A DNA stretch of 64,000 nucleotides, from assembly GCF_010686705.1 (NCBI RefSeq), contig NZ_JAAGWY010000002.1, positions 458,001-522,000 on the forward strand, read 5' to 3'. The position numbers and the translations under genes were made by a program. The notes beneath the pieces were generated by a model. The model did not search any database. It saw nothing but the letters and a program-made list of their open reading frames with translations, and had not been told where the DNA came from. This stretch comes from Leifsonia tongyongensis. Lineage in GTDB: Bacteria; Actinomycetota; Actinomycetes; Actinomycetales; Microbacteriaceae. Each line of letters starts with the position of its first letter. Position 1 is the first letter of the stretch. Positions 6,764-15,128 of this stretch are shown here, in pieces.

Positions 6764-9700
6764 TCAGCTGGTCACGAGCGCAAGCTGGTGCTCCAGGTCC
6801 CGCACGAGGCGATCACGTGAAGTGGCCGGGTCCTCGTGGAAGGTCAGCAGGGCCGGAAGCGAGGTGGCGAAGAAGTCGATCGTCGCGGGTTTTTCGCGGA
6901 GGTCGGCGACATAGTCGCGAACTGCATCGACGAGCCGTTCCGCCTCTGCGTCCCTTCCGAGCCGCCGTAGGGCACGGATCGACGAGAACGTCTTCACGCT
7001 GAACGGGTGGGTGCGCATCCCGGTGAAGTCACCCGAGGCCGATGCGGCCTCCGTCCACGCGATACGCGCCGACCGTTCGTCTCCCGCTGCGGCGAATGCT
7101 TCCCCGAGCATCCAGTGGAGATCGGCCGTGTTCGCGAGCGCGTGCCTCGCCTCGCCGAGAGTTCGGGGAGGAGTGAGAGCGTCGAGGGCGGCGCGCACGG
7201 CACCGGCGGCGTCTCCGGCGGCCAGACGAGACGAGGCGATCGCCGAGTTCGCACGCTCCCAGGAAGCCAGGACCTGGCCTTCGCCGCCTTCCCACGGCTG
7301 GAACACCCTTCCGAGGAGCACCTCACGCGCAGCCTCCGGCGTGCCGCCGGCGCTGAGCAGGTCGGCGAAGACGACGCTCAGGTCGTCGCGCGAAGCGACG
7401 AGGCCGGGTTGCGCGAGGAGCCGGGAAAGCCGAAAAGCCTCGCTCTCGCCGGTGCGGGAGCAGAGCTGGTCGTATTCGTAAAGCAGTTTCGCGTCACCGG
7501 GAAGGTAGAAGATCGCCGTCTCGAACTGCTCACGGGCTGCCGCGGGGTCACCGAGGATGTTGAATTCGGCGATCCCCAGGTTGCGGTGCACGATGGCGGC
7601 CTCATCGTCGCCGAGTTCGCCTTCTGCCGCTCGCCGCCAGAAGGCGATCGCCTCGGCGTAGTTGGCCTTGTCGTAATGCCAGTCGCCGAGAAGGGCTGCC
7701 GCGCGGGCATCCCCCGGGTTGCGTTCGAGTGCCGTCACGAGTGCGGCGACGTCCTCCAGTCGTGAGGGATGGCAGTGGCGTGCATCGGAGGTCGTAGCGG
7801 CACTGAGGGCAGCATCCGCCTCCGTGTCGCAGCCCAGTCCGAGGAGGATCGCGGCGCGGTGGTAGTGCACGAGGGGCGCGACCTGCACCTGCCCCAGAGC
7901 CGTGTCGCCGCTTGCTTCGAGCGCGAGATCGAGAACGTCGAGCGCAGCGCGTGCGCATCCCGCGGCCGCGTATTCGAGAGCGACGTCGAGCAGTGTCGGC
8001 GCATCCGTCGTCAGAGGGAGGCCGAGGAGGTGCCGGCTCCACTGGTCGAGAGGGTCGCGGCGTACCTGGGCCTCGAGCAGTGCATCGGCTTCAGCGTGGC
8101 GATGGAGCCTACGGAGAATCACGGCCAGGAGACACGTCGCCTGCAGGTGTTCGGAATCCAGGCGCAGAACGTCGCGCAGCGAAACCTCGGTCAAGACCCA
8201 TTCAGCGCGCCGGGCGTGGATCGCGGCGGCCGCGTAGCCCGCCGGGACGCGCCAGGCAGACGTCCACGCCGCTTTCGCCAACACCTCGAGCGCTTCGGCG
8301 TCCCGGCCTTGCCGCACCAGGTTGACGCCCAGCCGGTAGTGGGCTTCCCCGTCGGCGGGATTCGGTACGCGATGCAGCAGGCGGTCGAGAGCGACCCGGA
8401 AGTGTCGCTCTGCTTCGACAAGCCGGTAGCGGTCGTCGAGAAGCGCGCCGAGCGCAAGATTCGAGCGCACATCCCCCGGGTCGCGCTCGAGCGCCTCGCT
8501 CCAGTAACCGTCAGGGTGGCGGGTCGCGTGCCGGTACTGTTCGAGGTACTGGCCCGTGTAGAACAACTCGTCGTTGGTTCCGACCTCGGATGGCCGGGCC
8601 GGTTCGGTGGCGGGGGCGGGCGGCAGTTGCGCAGTGACAGGGCGCGGACGCCAGCCGATGACCTCGCGGCCCGCTTCGAGCACAGACAGCCGGAGGTCGT
8701 GCGGGGCGAAGCGGCCGGGCAGTTCGGCGCGAAGGAGCAGCGGACTGTCGGGCGTTCCCACCGCATCCGCTTCGTAGACCGTGCCGGTGTCGTCGGAGAT
8801 GACGACCCGGAGGGAATGCAGCGGATGCGTCACCGCGAGCCCCAGCCCGATCACGGTCGCGTCTGCGCCGGGCTCGACATCGAAACGGACGGCTGCCTCA
8901 CGATTGGCCTGATGCACCGGTCCGATGTCGCGGAACGGGTACCAGTACTGGCTGAACGTCTTCGTCTCGCCGGGGGCGATGAACGTGAAGTCGGGCTGAT
9001 TGTCGGTGAAGACGCCGGCCATCAGCTCGACGTACGGTCCGTCGTCGTCGGTCAGGTTCCTGTCCCAGGCCCAGCCGAACTCGTCGTTCCCCCAGGTCCA
9101 CTGCTTCTTGCCCGGCGCGATCGCGCGGTCGGCGACATGGATGAAACCCGCCTTTCGGCCGTGGTCGTAGCCGCCGAAGAAGTCGTCTTCCGTGGACAGC
9201 ACCATGTATGAGGTGGGGACCGGGATATTGCGGTACCAGTCCAGCCGGTCGCCGTCCGGGCGCTCCGGCGTCACGCGCGACGGGTAGTCGACGCCGTAGT
9301 AGTCGCCGTCGACCCGGGGGAACGAGGTGATCGCACGGCGGGCGTGATCGGCGACGAACTGCACATCGGTCGGAAAGAACGACTGGTAGTCGTCGTTCAC
9401 TGCGGCGGCGACGTTGGCCCACCAGAGGAAGGTCTGCGTGGTCGAGGTGCGGTTGTACAGTCGCACGCGCGCCTCGACGACCGAGCTGTGCGGGGAGAGC
9501 CGGATTCCGTGCATCCCCTTCATCCGCGTGAACGGGTCGTGGTCGCTGCACCAGACGGTGACCGACCCGTCCTCCTCGTGCTCGATCGACCAGTCGGTGG
9601 GAAGGAACGTGGCCGGCCGGTGGTGCTGGGGCCAGTTGAACTCGACGCCGCCGGAAAGCCAGGGGCCGGCGAGCCCGACGAGCGCCGGCTTGATCACGTT

Positions 9701-10108
9701 GTTGCGATAGAAGAAGTCGTAGTCAGCACTCTTGTCGTAGCCGATGTAGATGCGCCCGCCGAGTTCGGGCAGAATGACCAGGCGGACCCACTCGTTCTCG
9801 AGGTGCACCGCCTGCCAGGTGTGCGGCGCCTTCGTCTGGCTGATCCGTTCATGGAACGGCAGGGGGTACACGCGGCCGGACGAGCCCTGGTAGACGCGGT
9901 AGTCGAAGAACTCAGGGAACTGGCTGGGTTCTGTCGGCATGTACGTATCGATGACGAGCGGCTCCGCCCACGCAGCAACCGGATCGCCTCGGAGCTCCTC
10001 CGGGACCGGCGGAAGCTCGACACGGGACATCTGGTCGTCGTCGCCGGTGCGCGCTGGCGAGACGAAGGGGACGGTCGAGGTGGTGTCGGTCTTCTCGGCA
10101 TCAAGCAT
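6764..10108 (-). CDS. DUF5107 and TPR protein of a sugar locus
   Basis: 1114-residue cytoplasmic protein, no signal peptide. Residues about 30-430 form a DUF5107 domain with a galactose-mutarotase-like look: LPELGGRIYIGYDK, VGLAGPWLSGGVEFNWPQHH and VTVWCSDHDPF. The second half (from about 540) is an array of TPR-like helical repeats (for example DVRSNLALGALLDDRYRLVEAE and HYRLGVNLVRQGRDAEALEV). Proteins of this build occur beside sugar ABC importers and glycosidases in actinobacteria; the activity is not established to my knowledge. The locus suggests a role in carbohydrate recognition or processing. Starts at 10117 (GTG), 10108 (ATG) or 10030 (ATG, the usual family beginning SRVELPPVPEE) are possible; none has a strong Shine-Dalgarno. 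It is preceded by a possible AraC site. Confidence 0.88.
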   Translation of the reverse strand: MLDAEKTDTTSTVPFVSPARTGDDDQMSRVELPPVPEELRGDPVAAWAEPLVIDTYMPTEPSQFPEFFDYRVYQGSSGRVYPLPFHERISQTKAPHTWQAVHLENEWVRLVILPELGGRIYIGYDKSADYDFFYRNNVIKPALVGLAGPWLSGGVEFNWPQHHRPATFLPTDWSIEHEEDGSVTVWCSDHDPFTRMKGMHGIRLSPHSSVVEARVRLYNRTSTTQTFLWWANVAAAVNDDYQSFFPTDVQFVADHARRAITSFPRVDGDYYGVDYPSRVTPERPDGDRLDWYRNIPVPTSYMVLSTEDDFFGGYDHGRKAGFIHVADRAIAPGKKQWTWGNDEFGWAWDRNLTDDDGPYVELMAGVFTDNQPDFTFIAPGETKTFSQYWYPFRDIGPVHQANREAAVRFDVEPGADATVIGLGLAVTHPLHSLRVVISDDTGTVYEADAVGTPDSPLLLRAELPGRFAPHDLRLSVLEAGREVIGWRPRPVTAQLPPAPATEPARPSEVGTNDELFYTGQYLEQYRHATRHPDGYWSEALERDPGDVRSNLALGALLDDRYRLVEAERHFRVALDRLLHRVPNPADGEAHYRLGVNLVRQGRDAEALEVLAKAAWTSAWRVPAGYAAAAIHARRAEWVLTEVSLRDVLRLDSEHLQATCLLAVILRRLHRHAEADALLEAQVRRDPLDQWSRHLLGLPLTTDAPTLLDVALEYAAAGCARAALDVLDLALEASGDTALGQVQVAPLVHYHRAAILLGLGCDTEADAALSAATTSDARHCHPSRLEDVAALVTALERNPGDARAAALLGDWHYDKANYAEAIAFWRRAAEGELGDDEAAIVHRNLGIAEFNILGDPAAAREQFETAIFYLPGDAKLLYEYDQLCSRTGESEAFRLSRLLAQPGLVASRDDLSVVFADLLSAGGTPEAAREVLLGRVFQPWEGGEGQVLASWERANSAIASSRLAAGDAAGAVRAALDALTPPRTLGEARHALANTADLHWMLGEAFAAAGDERSARIAWTEAASASGDFTGMRTHPFSVKTFSSIRALRRLGRDAEAERLVDAVRDYVADLREKPATIDFFATSLPALLTFHEDPATSRDRLVRDLEHQLALVTS

Positions 10109-10161
10109 GCCGATCACGCTATGTTTCGCCAGGGCCTCGCGGCTAGAAGGATCGTGCGGAG

Positions 10162-10178
10162 TATCTGGACAAAACGCT
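10162..10178 (-). promoter_or_regulatory. Possible AraC operator before the DUF5107 gene
   Basis: On the minus strand the sequence reads AGCGTTTTGTCCAGATA. The same AGCGTTTTGTCCAG occurs at 11076 upstream of the binding-protein gene, in the same orientation relative to the gene it precedes. It lies about 55-70 bases before the DUF5107 start. A 14-base match between two promoters of one locus is unlikely by chance in this GC-rich DNA. Confidence 0.6.
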
Positions 10179-10186
10179 GAAACCGA

Positions 10187-11053
10187 TCAGCCCTTGTGTT
10201 GTGAACGGTACTCCCGGGGCGTCACCCCGTGGACTTTCTTGAACTGCCGAGCGAAATAGAATGCATCCGGATAGCCGACCTCGGTCGCAATAGCGGAGAT
10301 TCCGCGATCCGTGGTGTCGAGCATCTCGCGTGCCCGCGCCATCCGGAGCTGGGTGTGATACTGCAATACGGGATAGCCGATGCGTTTCTTGAAGAGCGCA
10401 CCGAAGTGGGATGTACTGAGTCGGGCCATCGCAGCGAGGTCGGCGACACTGATCTGCTCGTCGACGTGTGCACGCAGGTATTCGGCGGCCTGGTCGATGA
10501 GTTCACCGGTACCGTCCGACGACGCGATGTCGGCGGAGAGCAAGGCGAACAGGTGCCATGCCGCGCCGGCGGCGGCGAGCATGCTCGGTGTGGTCGAGTC
10601 GCGTTCCATGCGCTGCACCACTTCACTCATGAGCGAGACCACCTGGTAGAGGTTCGACGGCCTGCGCACCGGCCGCTCGATGCCCATCTCGGCAGCGGAC
10701 AGGAAATCGGCGAGCTCGGGACCTGCGGCGTGGAGCCACCAGAGCGTCCACGGCTCGACGGCGTCAGCCCCATACGCGTGAGGATGGCCGGGCGGAAGGA
10801 TCACCACCTCCCCCGCCTCGACGTCGAAATGTCCTGCCTCGGTCTCGCACCAGCCCCGTCCTTCTGTGCAGACCATCACGATCGCCTGCCCGATCGGGAG
10901 CTGACGATTGCGCCCGTGGGACTGAGCATCGGGAAAGTATCCGCAATCCGTGACCACGAGACGGGACGTTCCCGGCTGGTTGAGGAATTCGCGTACGCGG
11001 GGACGAGCGAGCACCAGCATGCGCTGGCCGGGGAATCCGTCGGGAATGAGCAT
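10187..11053 (-). CDS. AraC-family transcriptional regulator
   Basis: 288 residues. The N-terminal cupin sensor domain (about 35-130, with VEAGEVVILPPGHPHAYG) is expected to bind a sugar. The C-terminal double helix-turn-helix (about 185-288) has SVADLAAMARLSTSHFGALF and the typical second-helix ending GYPDAFYFARQFKKVHG then VTPREYR. It lies between the DUF5107 gene and the divergent ABC importer and is the obvious controller of the locus. AGCGTTTTGTCC-type repeats flank it on both sides. ATG start at 11053. Most regulators of this build activate catabolic genes when the inducer is present; the inducer here is likely an alpha-galactoside or galactose, by context only. Confidence 0.93.
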   Translation of the reverse strand: MLIPDGFPGQRMLVLARPRVREFLNQPGTSRLVVTDCGYFPDAQSHGRNRQLPIGQAIVMVCTEGRGWCETEAGHFDVEAGEVVILPPGHPHAYGADAVEPWTLWWLHAAGPELADFLSAAEMGIERPVRRPSNLYQVVSLMSEVVQRMERDSTTPSMLAAAGAAWHLFALLSADIASSDGTGELIDQAAEYLRAHVDEQISVADLAAMARLSTSHFGALFKKRIGYPVLQYHTQLRMARAREMLDTTDRGISAIATEVGYPDAFYFARQFKKVHGVTPREYRSQHKG

Positions 11054-11075
11054 GAGGAGAGTGTCTACGCCCGCC

Positions 11076-11095
11076 AGCGTTTTGTCCAGTTAGTC
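11076..11095 (+). promoter_or_regulatory. Possible AraC operator, importer control region
   Basis: AGCGTTTTGTCCAGTTAGTC, 22 bases outside the araC start and about 90 bases before the binding-protein start. It shares 14 bases with 10162-10178 and GTCCAGTTA with 17346-17354. Confidence 0.6.
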
Positions 11096-11133
11096 AACGA
11101 GTTTCTTCTACTCGCGCGACCGGTGGGGCGCTT

Positions 11134-11144
11134 AGCGTTTTGGC
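11134..11144 (+). promoter_or_regulatory. Second AGCGTTTTG half-site
   Basis: AGCGTTTTGGC, a direct repeat of the first nine bases of the site at 11076, 58 bp downstream and about 40 bp before the binding-protein start. Direct repeats on one face of the helix are typical of AraC-type activators. Confidence 0.45.
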
Positions 11145-11181
11145 ATCCTGACACATTTCAATATCTACTAAGGAGTCAAAG

Positions 11182-12483
11182 ATGACCCGACACCCGAAGC
11201 GGTGGCTGGCGGGAACCGCCATGGCCATCGCCGCGACCGTCGCTCTCGCCGGCTGCGTCTCGACCGGTGGTACCGCCGCAGCAGGCGGCACCGGTAAGGA
11301 TGCGTCTGGCCCGATCGTCTTCCAGTCCCGCTTTCCCGCCGCCGAGATGAGCGGCCTCAAGGCCATGGTGAAGGGATTCGAATCCCAGAACAATGGCAAG
11401 GTCACCGTCAACTCGATGCCGACGACCACGTTCGACAAACAGCTGCCGACCTACCTCACCGCCCAGAACCCGCCCGACGTGTACACGTGGTATGCCGGCC
11501 AGGCTACCCGGGACTTCGCAGACCAGGGTCTGCTGCTCGACCTGTCCGACGTGTGGAAGAAGAGCCTGACCAGCTTCCCGGCAGCGCTGAAAACCCTCAG
11601 CACGACCGCCGACGGCAAACAGGTGTTCATTCCGACCGACTACTACTGGTGGGGTGTCTACTACAAGAAGTCGGTCTTCACGAAGCTCGGCATCACTCCC
11701 CCGACGAGCTGGGACGAGTTCCTCGCCGACGCGGCGAAGATCAAGGCGGCGGGCGTGAACCCGATCACCGCGGGCCTCAGCGACAACGCCTGGCTCGCAA
11801 CCGCATGGTTCGACTACCTCGACCTGCGGATCAACGGAGCCGACTTCCACCTGAAGCTCCTGTCGGGCAAGGCATCGTTCGACAGCCCCGAAGTGCGCAA
11901 GGTGTTCGCCGCGTTCAAGCAGGTGCTCCCCTACTTCGACCCGTCGGTGCTCGGCACCTCGTACAACCAGTCGGTGGCCGACTTCTCGAACGGCAAGTCA
12001 GCGATGTACCTGACCGGTGCATTCATGGAGACCGCGGTGCCCAAGGGTGACCGCTCCGATCTCGGGTTCTTCCAGTTCCCGATCATCGACTCGAGCGTTC
12101 CCACCGCCGAGGAGGCCCCGACCGACGGATTCTTCGCAAGCTCGAAGACCACTCGGCCGAACCTGACCAAGGACTTCCTCGCTTACGCGGCAAGCCCGGA
12201 GGCCCAGACGCTTCTGGTCAACGGGGCCGGTGGAGCGGATGGAACGATGCTGGCCGCCAACCCCGACGCGAAGCAGAAGCTCGACGGTCTCGCAGCCCAG
12301 GGCAAGGCGATGCTCGAAAAGGCCTCCCAGGTGACCCAGTTCTTCAACCGGGATGCCGGTGACGCCTACGAGGCTCCCGCCGACACCGCAGTCACCCAGT
12401 TCATCTCGCAGAAGGGCCAGGGCCTCGACCAGATCCTGGCGACCTGGCAGGCCTCTGCCGCGAAGATCCGGGCAGGCAAGTGA
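11182..12483 (+). CDS. Sugar ABC transporter binding lipoprotein
   Basis: 433 residues, family 1 extracellular solute-binding protein (MalE-like). Signal peptide with lipobox LAGC, Cys25, so it is anchored to the membrane outside. The mature part has the family pattern: FESQNNGKVTV, YLTAQNPPDVYTWYAGQ, a Trp/Tyr-rich ligand segment (TDYYWWGVYYKKSVF) and MYLTGAFMET. ATG start with the strong Shine-Dalgarno AAGGAG. First gene of a three-gene operon; its stop overlaps the next start (GTGA). By neighbours, the ligand is probably an alpha-galactoside such as melibiose or raffinose. That is inference. Confidence 0.93.
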   Translation: MTRHPKRWLAGTAMAIAATVALAGCVSTGGTAAAGGTGKDASGPIVFQSRFPAAEMSGLKAMVKGFESQNNGKVTVNSMPTTTFDKQLPTYLTAQNPPDVYTWYAGQATRDFADQGLLLDLSDVWKKSLTSFPAALKTLSTTADGKQVFIPTDYYWWGVYYKKSVFTKLGITPPTSWDEFLADAAKIKAAGVNPITAGLSDNAWLATAWFDYLDLRINGADFHLKLLSGKASFDSPEVRKVFAAFKQVLPYFDPSVLGTSYNQSVADFSNGKSAMYLTGAFMETAVPKGDRSDLGFFQFPIIDSSVPTAEEAPTDGFFASSKTTRPNLTKDFLAYAASPEAQTLLVNGAGGADGTMLAANPDAKQKLDGLAAQGKAMLEKASQVTQFFNRDAGDAYEAPADTAVTQFISQKGQGLDQILATWQASAAKIRAGK

Positions 12484-13388
12484 CCTCGGTCGCACCTCGC
12501 ACCAGCCGGCGGCGGCGGTTCTCCGTTCCGCCGCCGGCGGTGTTCGCCTTCGTCCTGATCCCGTTCGTCATCGAGGCGCTAGCGGTCTTCTGGCCCGCGA
12601 TCCAGGGCGTGATGTTCTCGTTCCTCAACTGGAACGGCTTCGCCCCGGCCACCCCGGCAGGTGTCACCAACTACACCGCCCTCGCCACCGACCCGATCTT
12701 TCTCACGGCACTGAAGAACACCGCCATCTGGGTCGTCCTGTTCGGCGGCATCTCGTTCCTCGGCGGTCTCGGCGTCGCCCTTCTGTTCCAGTCCGAGCGC
12801 CGGGGAGTCGGCCTCTATCGCACCGCCCTCTTCCTCCCGATCGTCTTCTCTCTCGTCGTCACGGCCCTCATCTGGGACACCTTCTTCCAGCCGAACGGGA
12901 TCCTCAACACCTTCCTGAACGCCGTGGGCCTTCACAGCTGGACGCATGTGTGGCTCGGCGACCCGAATACCGCTCTCTACGCGGTCATCGTCGCCGCGTT
13001 GTGGCGGGAGATCGGGTATGTGATGGTGCTGTTCATCGCCGGGCTCAAGGCGATCGACCCGGCGGTGCTCGAGGCGGCCCGCGTCGACGGCGCCGGTGCC
13101 TTCCAGCGCTTCTTCTTCGTGGTTCTCCCCCAGCTCCGCAACGTCACCCTGGTCGTCGTGTCGGTGATCGTGATCGACTCGCTCCGCTCCTTCGACATCG
13201 TCTGGGCGATGACCGGTGGTGGCCCGTTCCATTCGACCGAACTGCTCAGCACTTACATGTTCTCGACCGCATTCCAGACCAGGGCCCTCGGTTACGCTTC
13301 GGCGATCGCCGTCGTCATCTTCGTGCTCGCGCTCGCCGTGATCATCTCCTACCTGGTCCGTGCGCTCTCGGAGGAGAAGGAATCATGA
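12480..13388 (+). CDS. Sugar ABC transporter permease (MalF-like)
   Basis: 302 residues, six predicted membrane segments. It has the EAA loop that contacts the ATPase (EAARVDGAGAFQRFFFVVLP). GTG start overlaps the binding-protein stop by four bases; its own stop overlaps the next ATG, so the three genes are translated together. The early part (VLIPFVIEALAVFWPAIQGV) is the usual first segment of MalF/UgpA-type permeases. Partner of the next gene in the membrane channel. Confidence 0.95.
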   Translation: MTSVAPRTSRRRRFSVPPPAVFAFVLIPFVIEALAVFWPAIQGVMFSFLNWNGFAPATPAGVTNYTALATDPIFLTALKNTAIWVVLFGGISFLGGLGVALLFQSERRGVGLYRTALFLPIVFSLVVTALIWDTFFQPNGILNTFLNAVGLHSWTHVWLGDPNTALYAVIVAALWREIGYVMVLFIAGLKAIDPAVLEAARVDGAGAFQRFFFVVLPQLRNVTLVVVSVIVIDSLRSFDIVWAMTGGGPFHSTELLSTYMFSTAFQTRALGYASAIAVVIFVLALAVIISYLVRALSEEKES

Positions 13389-14293
13389 CCGCACTCGCGC
13401 CCGACATCCGGCCCTCCGAGCATCCGCCGATCGTTCCCGCCCCGCCCGCACGCCGTACCGTACGGCGCAGGCGACACCCCTGGCGCACCGGCATGTTCCA
13501 CGCCTCGTCGTCGCTGATCGCGCTGGCCTGGTTCGCACCCATCGTCATCGTCGTCGTCACCTCGTTCCGCACCTTCGACGACATCGCGGCCAACGGCATC
13601 GGAAGCCTGCCCCACAGCTTCACGCTCCAGACCTACAGCGACGCCTGGACGCAGGGCGGACTGTTCCAGGCGCTCGTCAACAGCATGATCGTGACGATCC
13701 CGACGGTCTTCCTCACACTGCTCCTGTCTGCCGCGGCGGCCTTCGGACTCAGTCGCTACCGGATCCCCTTCCGCCGCACGATCCTCCTGATCATGCTCGC
13801 CGGAAACCTGCTGCCCGTGCAGATGATCCTGATCCCGATCGCGCGGGTCAGCCAGCAGCTGAACGTGTACGACACGCTGGCCGCTGTCATCGCTGTGCAG
13901 ACGGCGTTCGGCCTCGGTTTCTACACGTTCGTGCTCTACGGCTTCATGCGATCCATCCCGGGAGAGCTGCAGGACGCGGCCTCCATCGACGGAGCCGGAA
14001 CCGTCAGGATCTTCTTCCAGATGATCCTCCCGCTGACGAGACCGGCGCTCGCCGCGCTGGGAGCGCTGTCGTTTACCTGGATCTTCAACGACCTGCTCTG
14101 GTCGATCACACTCCTGCAGACGACGTCGAAGATGCCGACGACGGCCGCGGTGCTCTCCTTGCAGGGTCAGTACGTATCGTCCTGGTCGGTGATCGCTGCG
14201 GCGACCGTGATCGCAGCGATTCCGTCGACGCTGGTCTTCCTGTTCTTCCAGCGCAGCTTCATCGGCGGACTGGCACTCGGCTCGGTCAAGTAG
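13385..14293 (+). CDS. Sugar ABC transporter permease (MalG-like)
   Basis: 302 residues. Basic, Pro-rich N-terminus, then six membrane segments. The EAA loop reads DAASIDGAGTVRIFFQMILP. ATGA overlap with the upstream permease fixes the start, although the frame is open for a long way upstream inside the neighbouring genes. No ATPase gene follows; such importers often share one multipurpose MsmK/MalK-type ATPase encoded elsewhere. The 3' end overlaps the convergent epimerase-like gene by 8 bp. Confidence 0.95.
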   Translation: MTALAPDIRPSEHPPIVPAPPARRTVRRRRHPWRTGMFHASSSLIALAWFAPIVIVVVTSFRTFDDIAANGIGSLPHSFTLQTYSDAWTQGGLFQALVNSMIVTIPTVFLTLLLSAAAAFGLSRYRIPFRRTILLIMLAGNLLPVQMILIPIARVSQQLNVYDTLAAVIAVQTAFGLGFYTFVLYGFMRSIPGELQDAASIDGAGTVRIFFQMILPLTRPALAALGALSFTWIFNDLLWSITLLQTTSKMPTTAAVLSLQGQYVSSWSVIAAATVIAAIPSTLVFLFFQRSFIGGLALGSVK

Positions 14294-15128
14294 CGCGGAA
14301 AGCGGCGGCCAGCGACCACTCCAGCGGACGACCCGGCTCGACGCGGGCGACGCGGTCGAGCGTGACAGCCGTGGCGAGCGAGTCGAAGTAGCCCGTCGCA
14401 GGCTCGAGAGCGATGACAGGCTCGCGGCTGTAAGCGCGATTGTCGAACCAGATGCCGAGGTAGGGAGCGGCGTCCGACCAGCCGAACGTCACGGCTGCGC
14501 CGTCTGAATGGACGAGCCGGGCGGACGAGGTCCGCGTCGCCGGGTCGACGTAGAGCTTTCGGCAGCCGCCGGTGTCCACGGTGTCGATGCCGGCGAGGGA
14601 TGCGCTCCAGGGCAGTGCAGGCAGGCCGGCGTCGAGCACGTCGACCACGGTCGTGACATCGGTGGGAAGCTCGACATGCGAGCCCGGCGGACTCGAGAAC
14701 TGCGGATGCGCGGCCCACAGAAACGGCAGCGGCGCGTCGAGCGCTTCGACGACATAGTCGAACCCGAGCGTGCCGGCGCCGACGACGGCGAGACTCCGGG
14801 TCATCCGGAAGCCGAGTGCCTCGCTCGTCACCGTGAGCGTGAGGTGTGTCTCGGATGCGTCCAGCACCGACCATGGGTGGCCCCACACGTCGCCGTGGTC
14901 GGGAACGACCATGCCGTCGACGATGCACGCGTCGATGGAGGGCGCGCACTCGTCCCATCCGGCCATCGCGCCGTCGGTGAAGACGATCGGAGGAGGCACG
15001 GGGACGGCATCGGCCGATGGCTGCGCCAGCCACTCCCGGCCGGCCGCGAGGATCGACGTGATGGCGCCGCCCCGATCCGGAGCGATGGTCGCAGTGATCC
15101 CTCCGGCGTGGAGTGTGTAGGCGGTCAT
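14286..15128 (-). CDS. Aldose 1-epimerase-like protein
   Basis: 280 residues with the galactose-mutarotase fold: start GGITATIAPDRGGAITSIL, the strand pair around HGDVWGHPW, LPFLWAAHPQF with the His expected for catalysis, and an ending with VIALEPATGYFDS where the family has its Glu. The reaction would be interconversion of alpha and beta anomers of a hexose; activity on free galactose released by the alpha-galactosidases would suit the locus. The first His is found in the HGDVWGHPW segment. Overlaps the GH36 stop by four bases (ATGA), so it is co-translated with it. Confidence 0.82.
   Translation of the reverse strand: MTAYTLHAGGITATIAPDRGGAITSILAAGREWLAQPSADAVPVPPPIVFTDGAMAGWDECAPSIDACIVDGMVVPDHGDVWGHPWSVLDASETHLTLTVTSEALGFRMTRSLAVVGAGTLGFDYVVEALDAPLPFLWAAHPQFSSPPGSHVELPTDVTTVVDVLDAGLPALPWSASLAGIDTVDTGGCRKLYVDPATRTSSARLVHSDGAAVTFGWSDAAPYLGIWFDNRAYSREPVIALEPATGYFDSLATAVTLDRVARVEPGRPLEWSLAAAFRAT

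Noticed and set aside
11140-11167. Promoter TTGGCA-16-TATCTA before the binding-protein gene
   Set aside because: The transcript would start inside or beyond the Shine-Dalgarno, leaving no ribosome site. The Shine-Dalgarno is strong, so the real start of transcription must be further upstream.
12353-13384. Long N-terminal extension of the second permease
   Set aside because: The frame is open through the first permease gene, but the Arg/Pro-rich product has no membrane segments, and the ATGA overlap gives a normal start.
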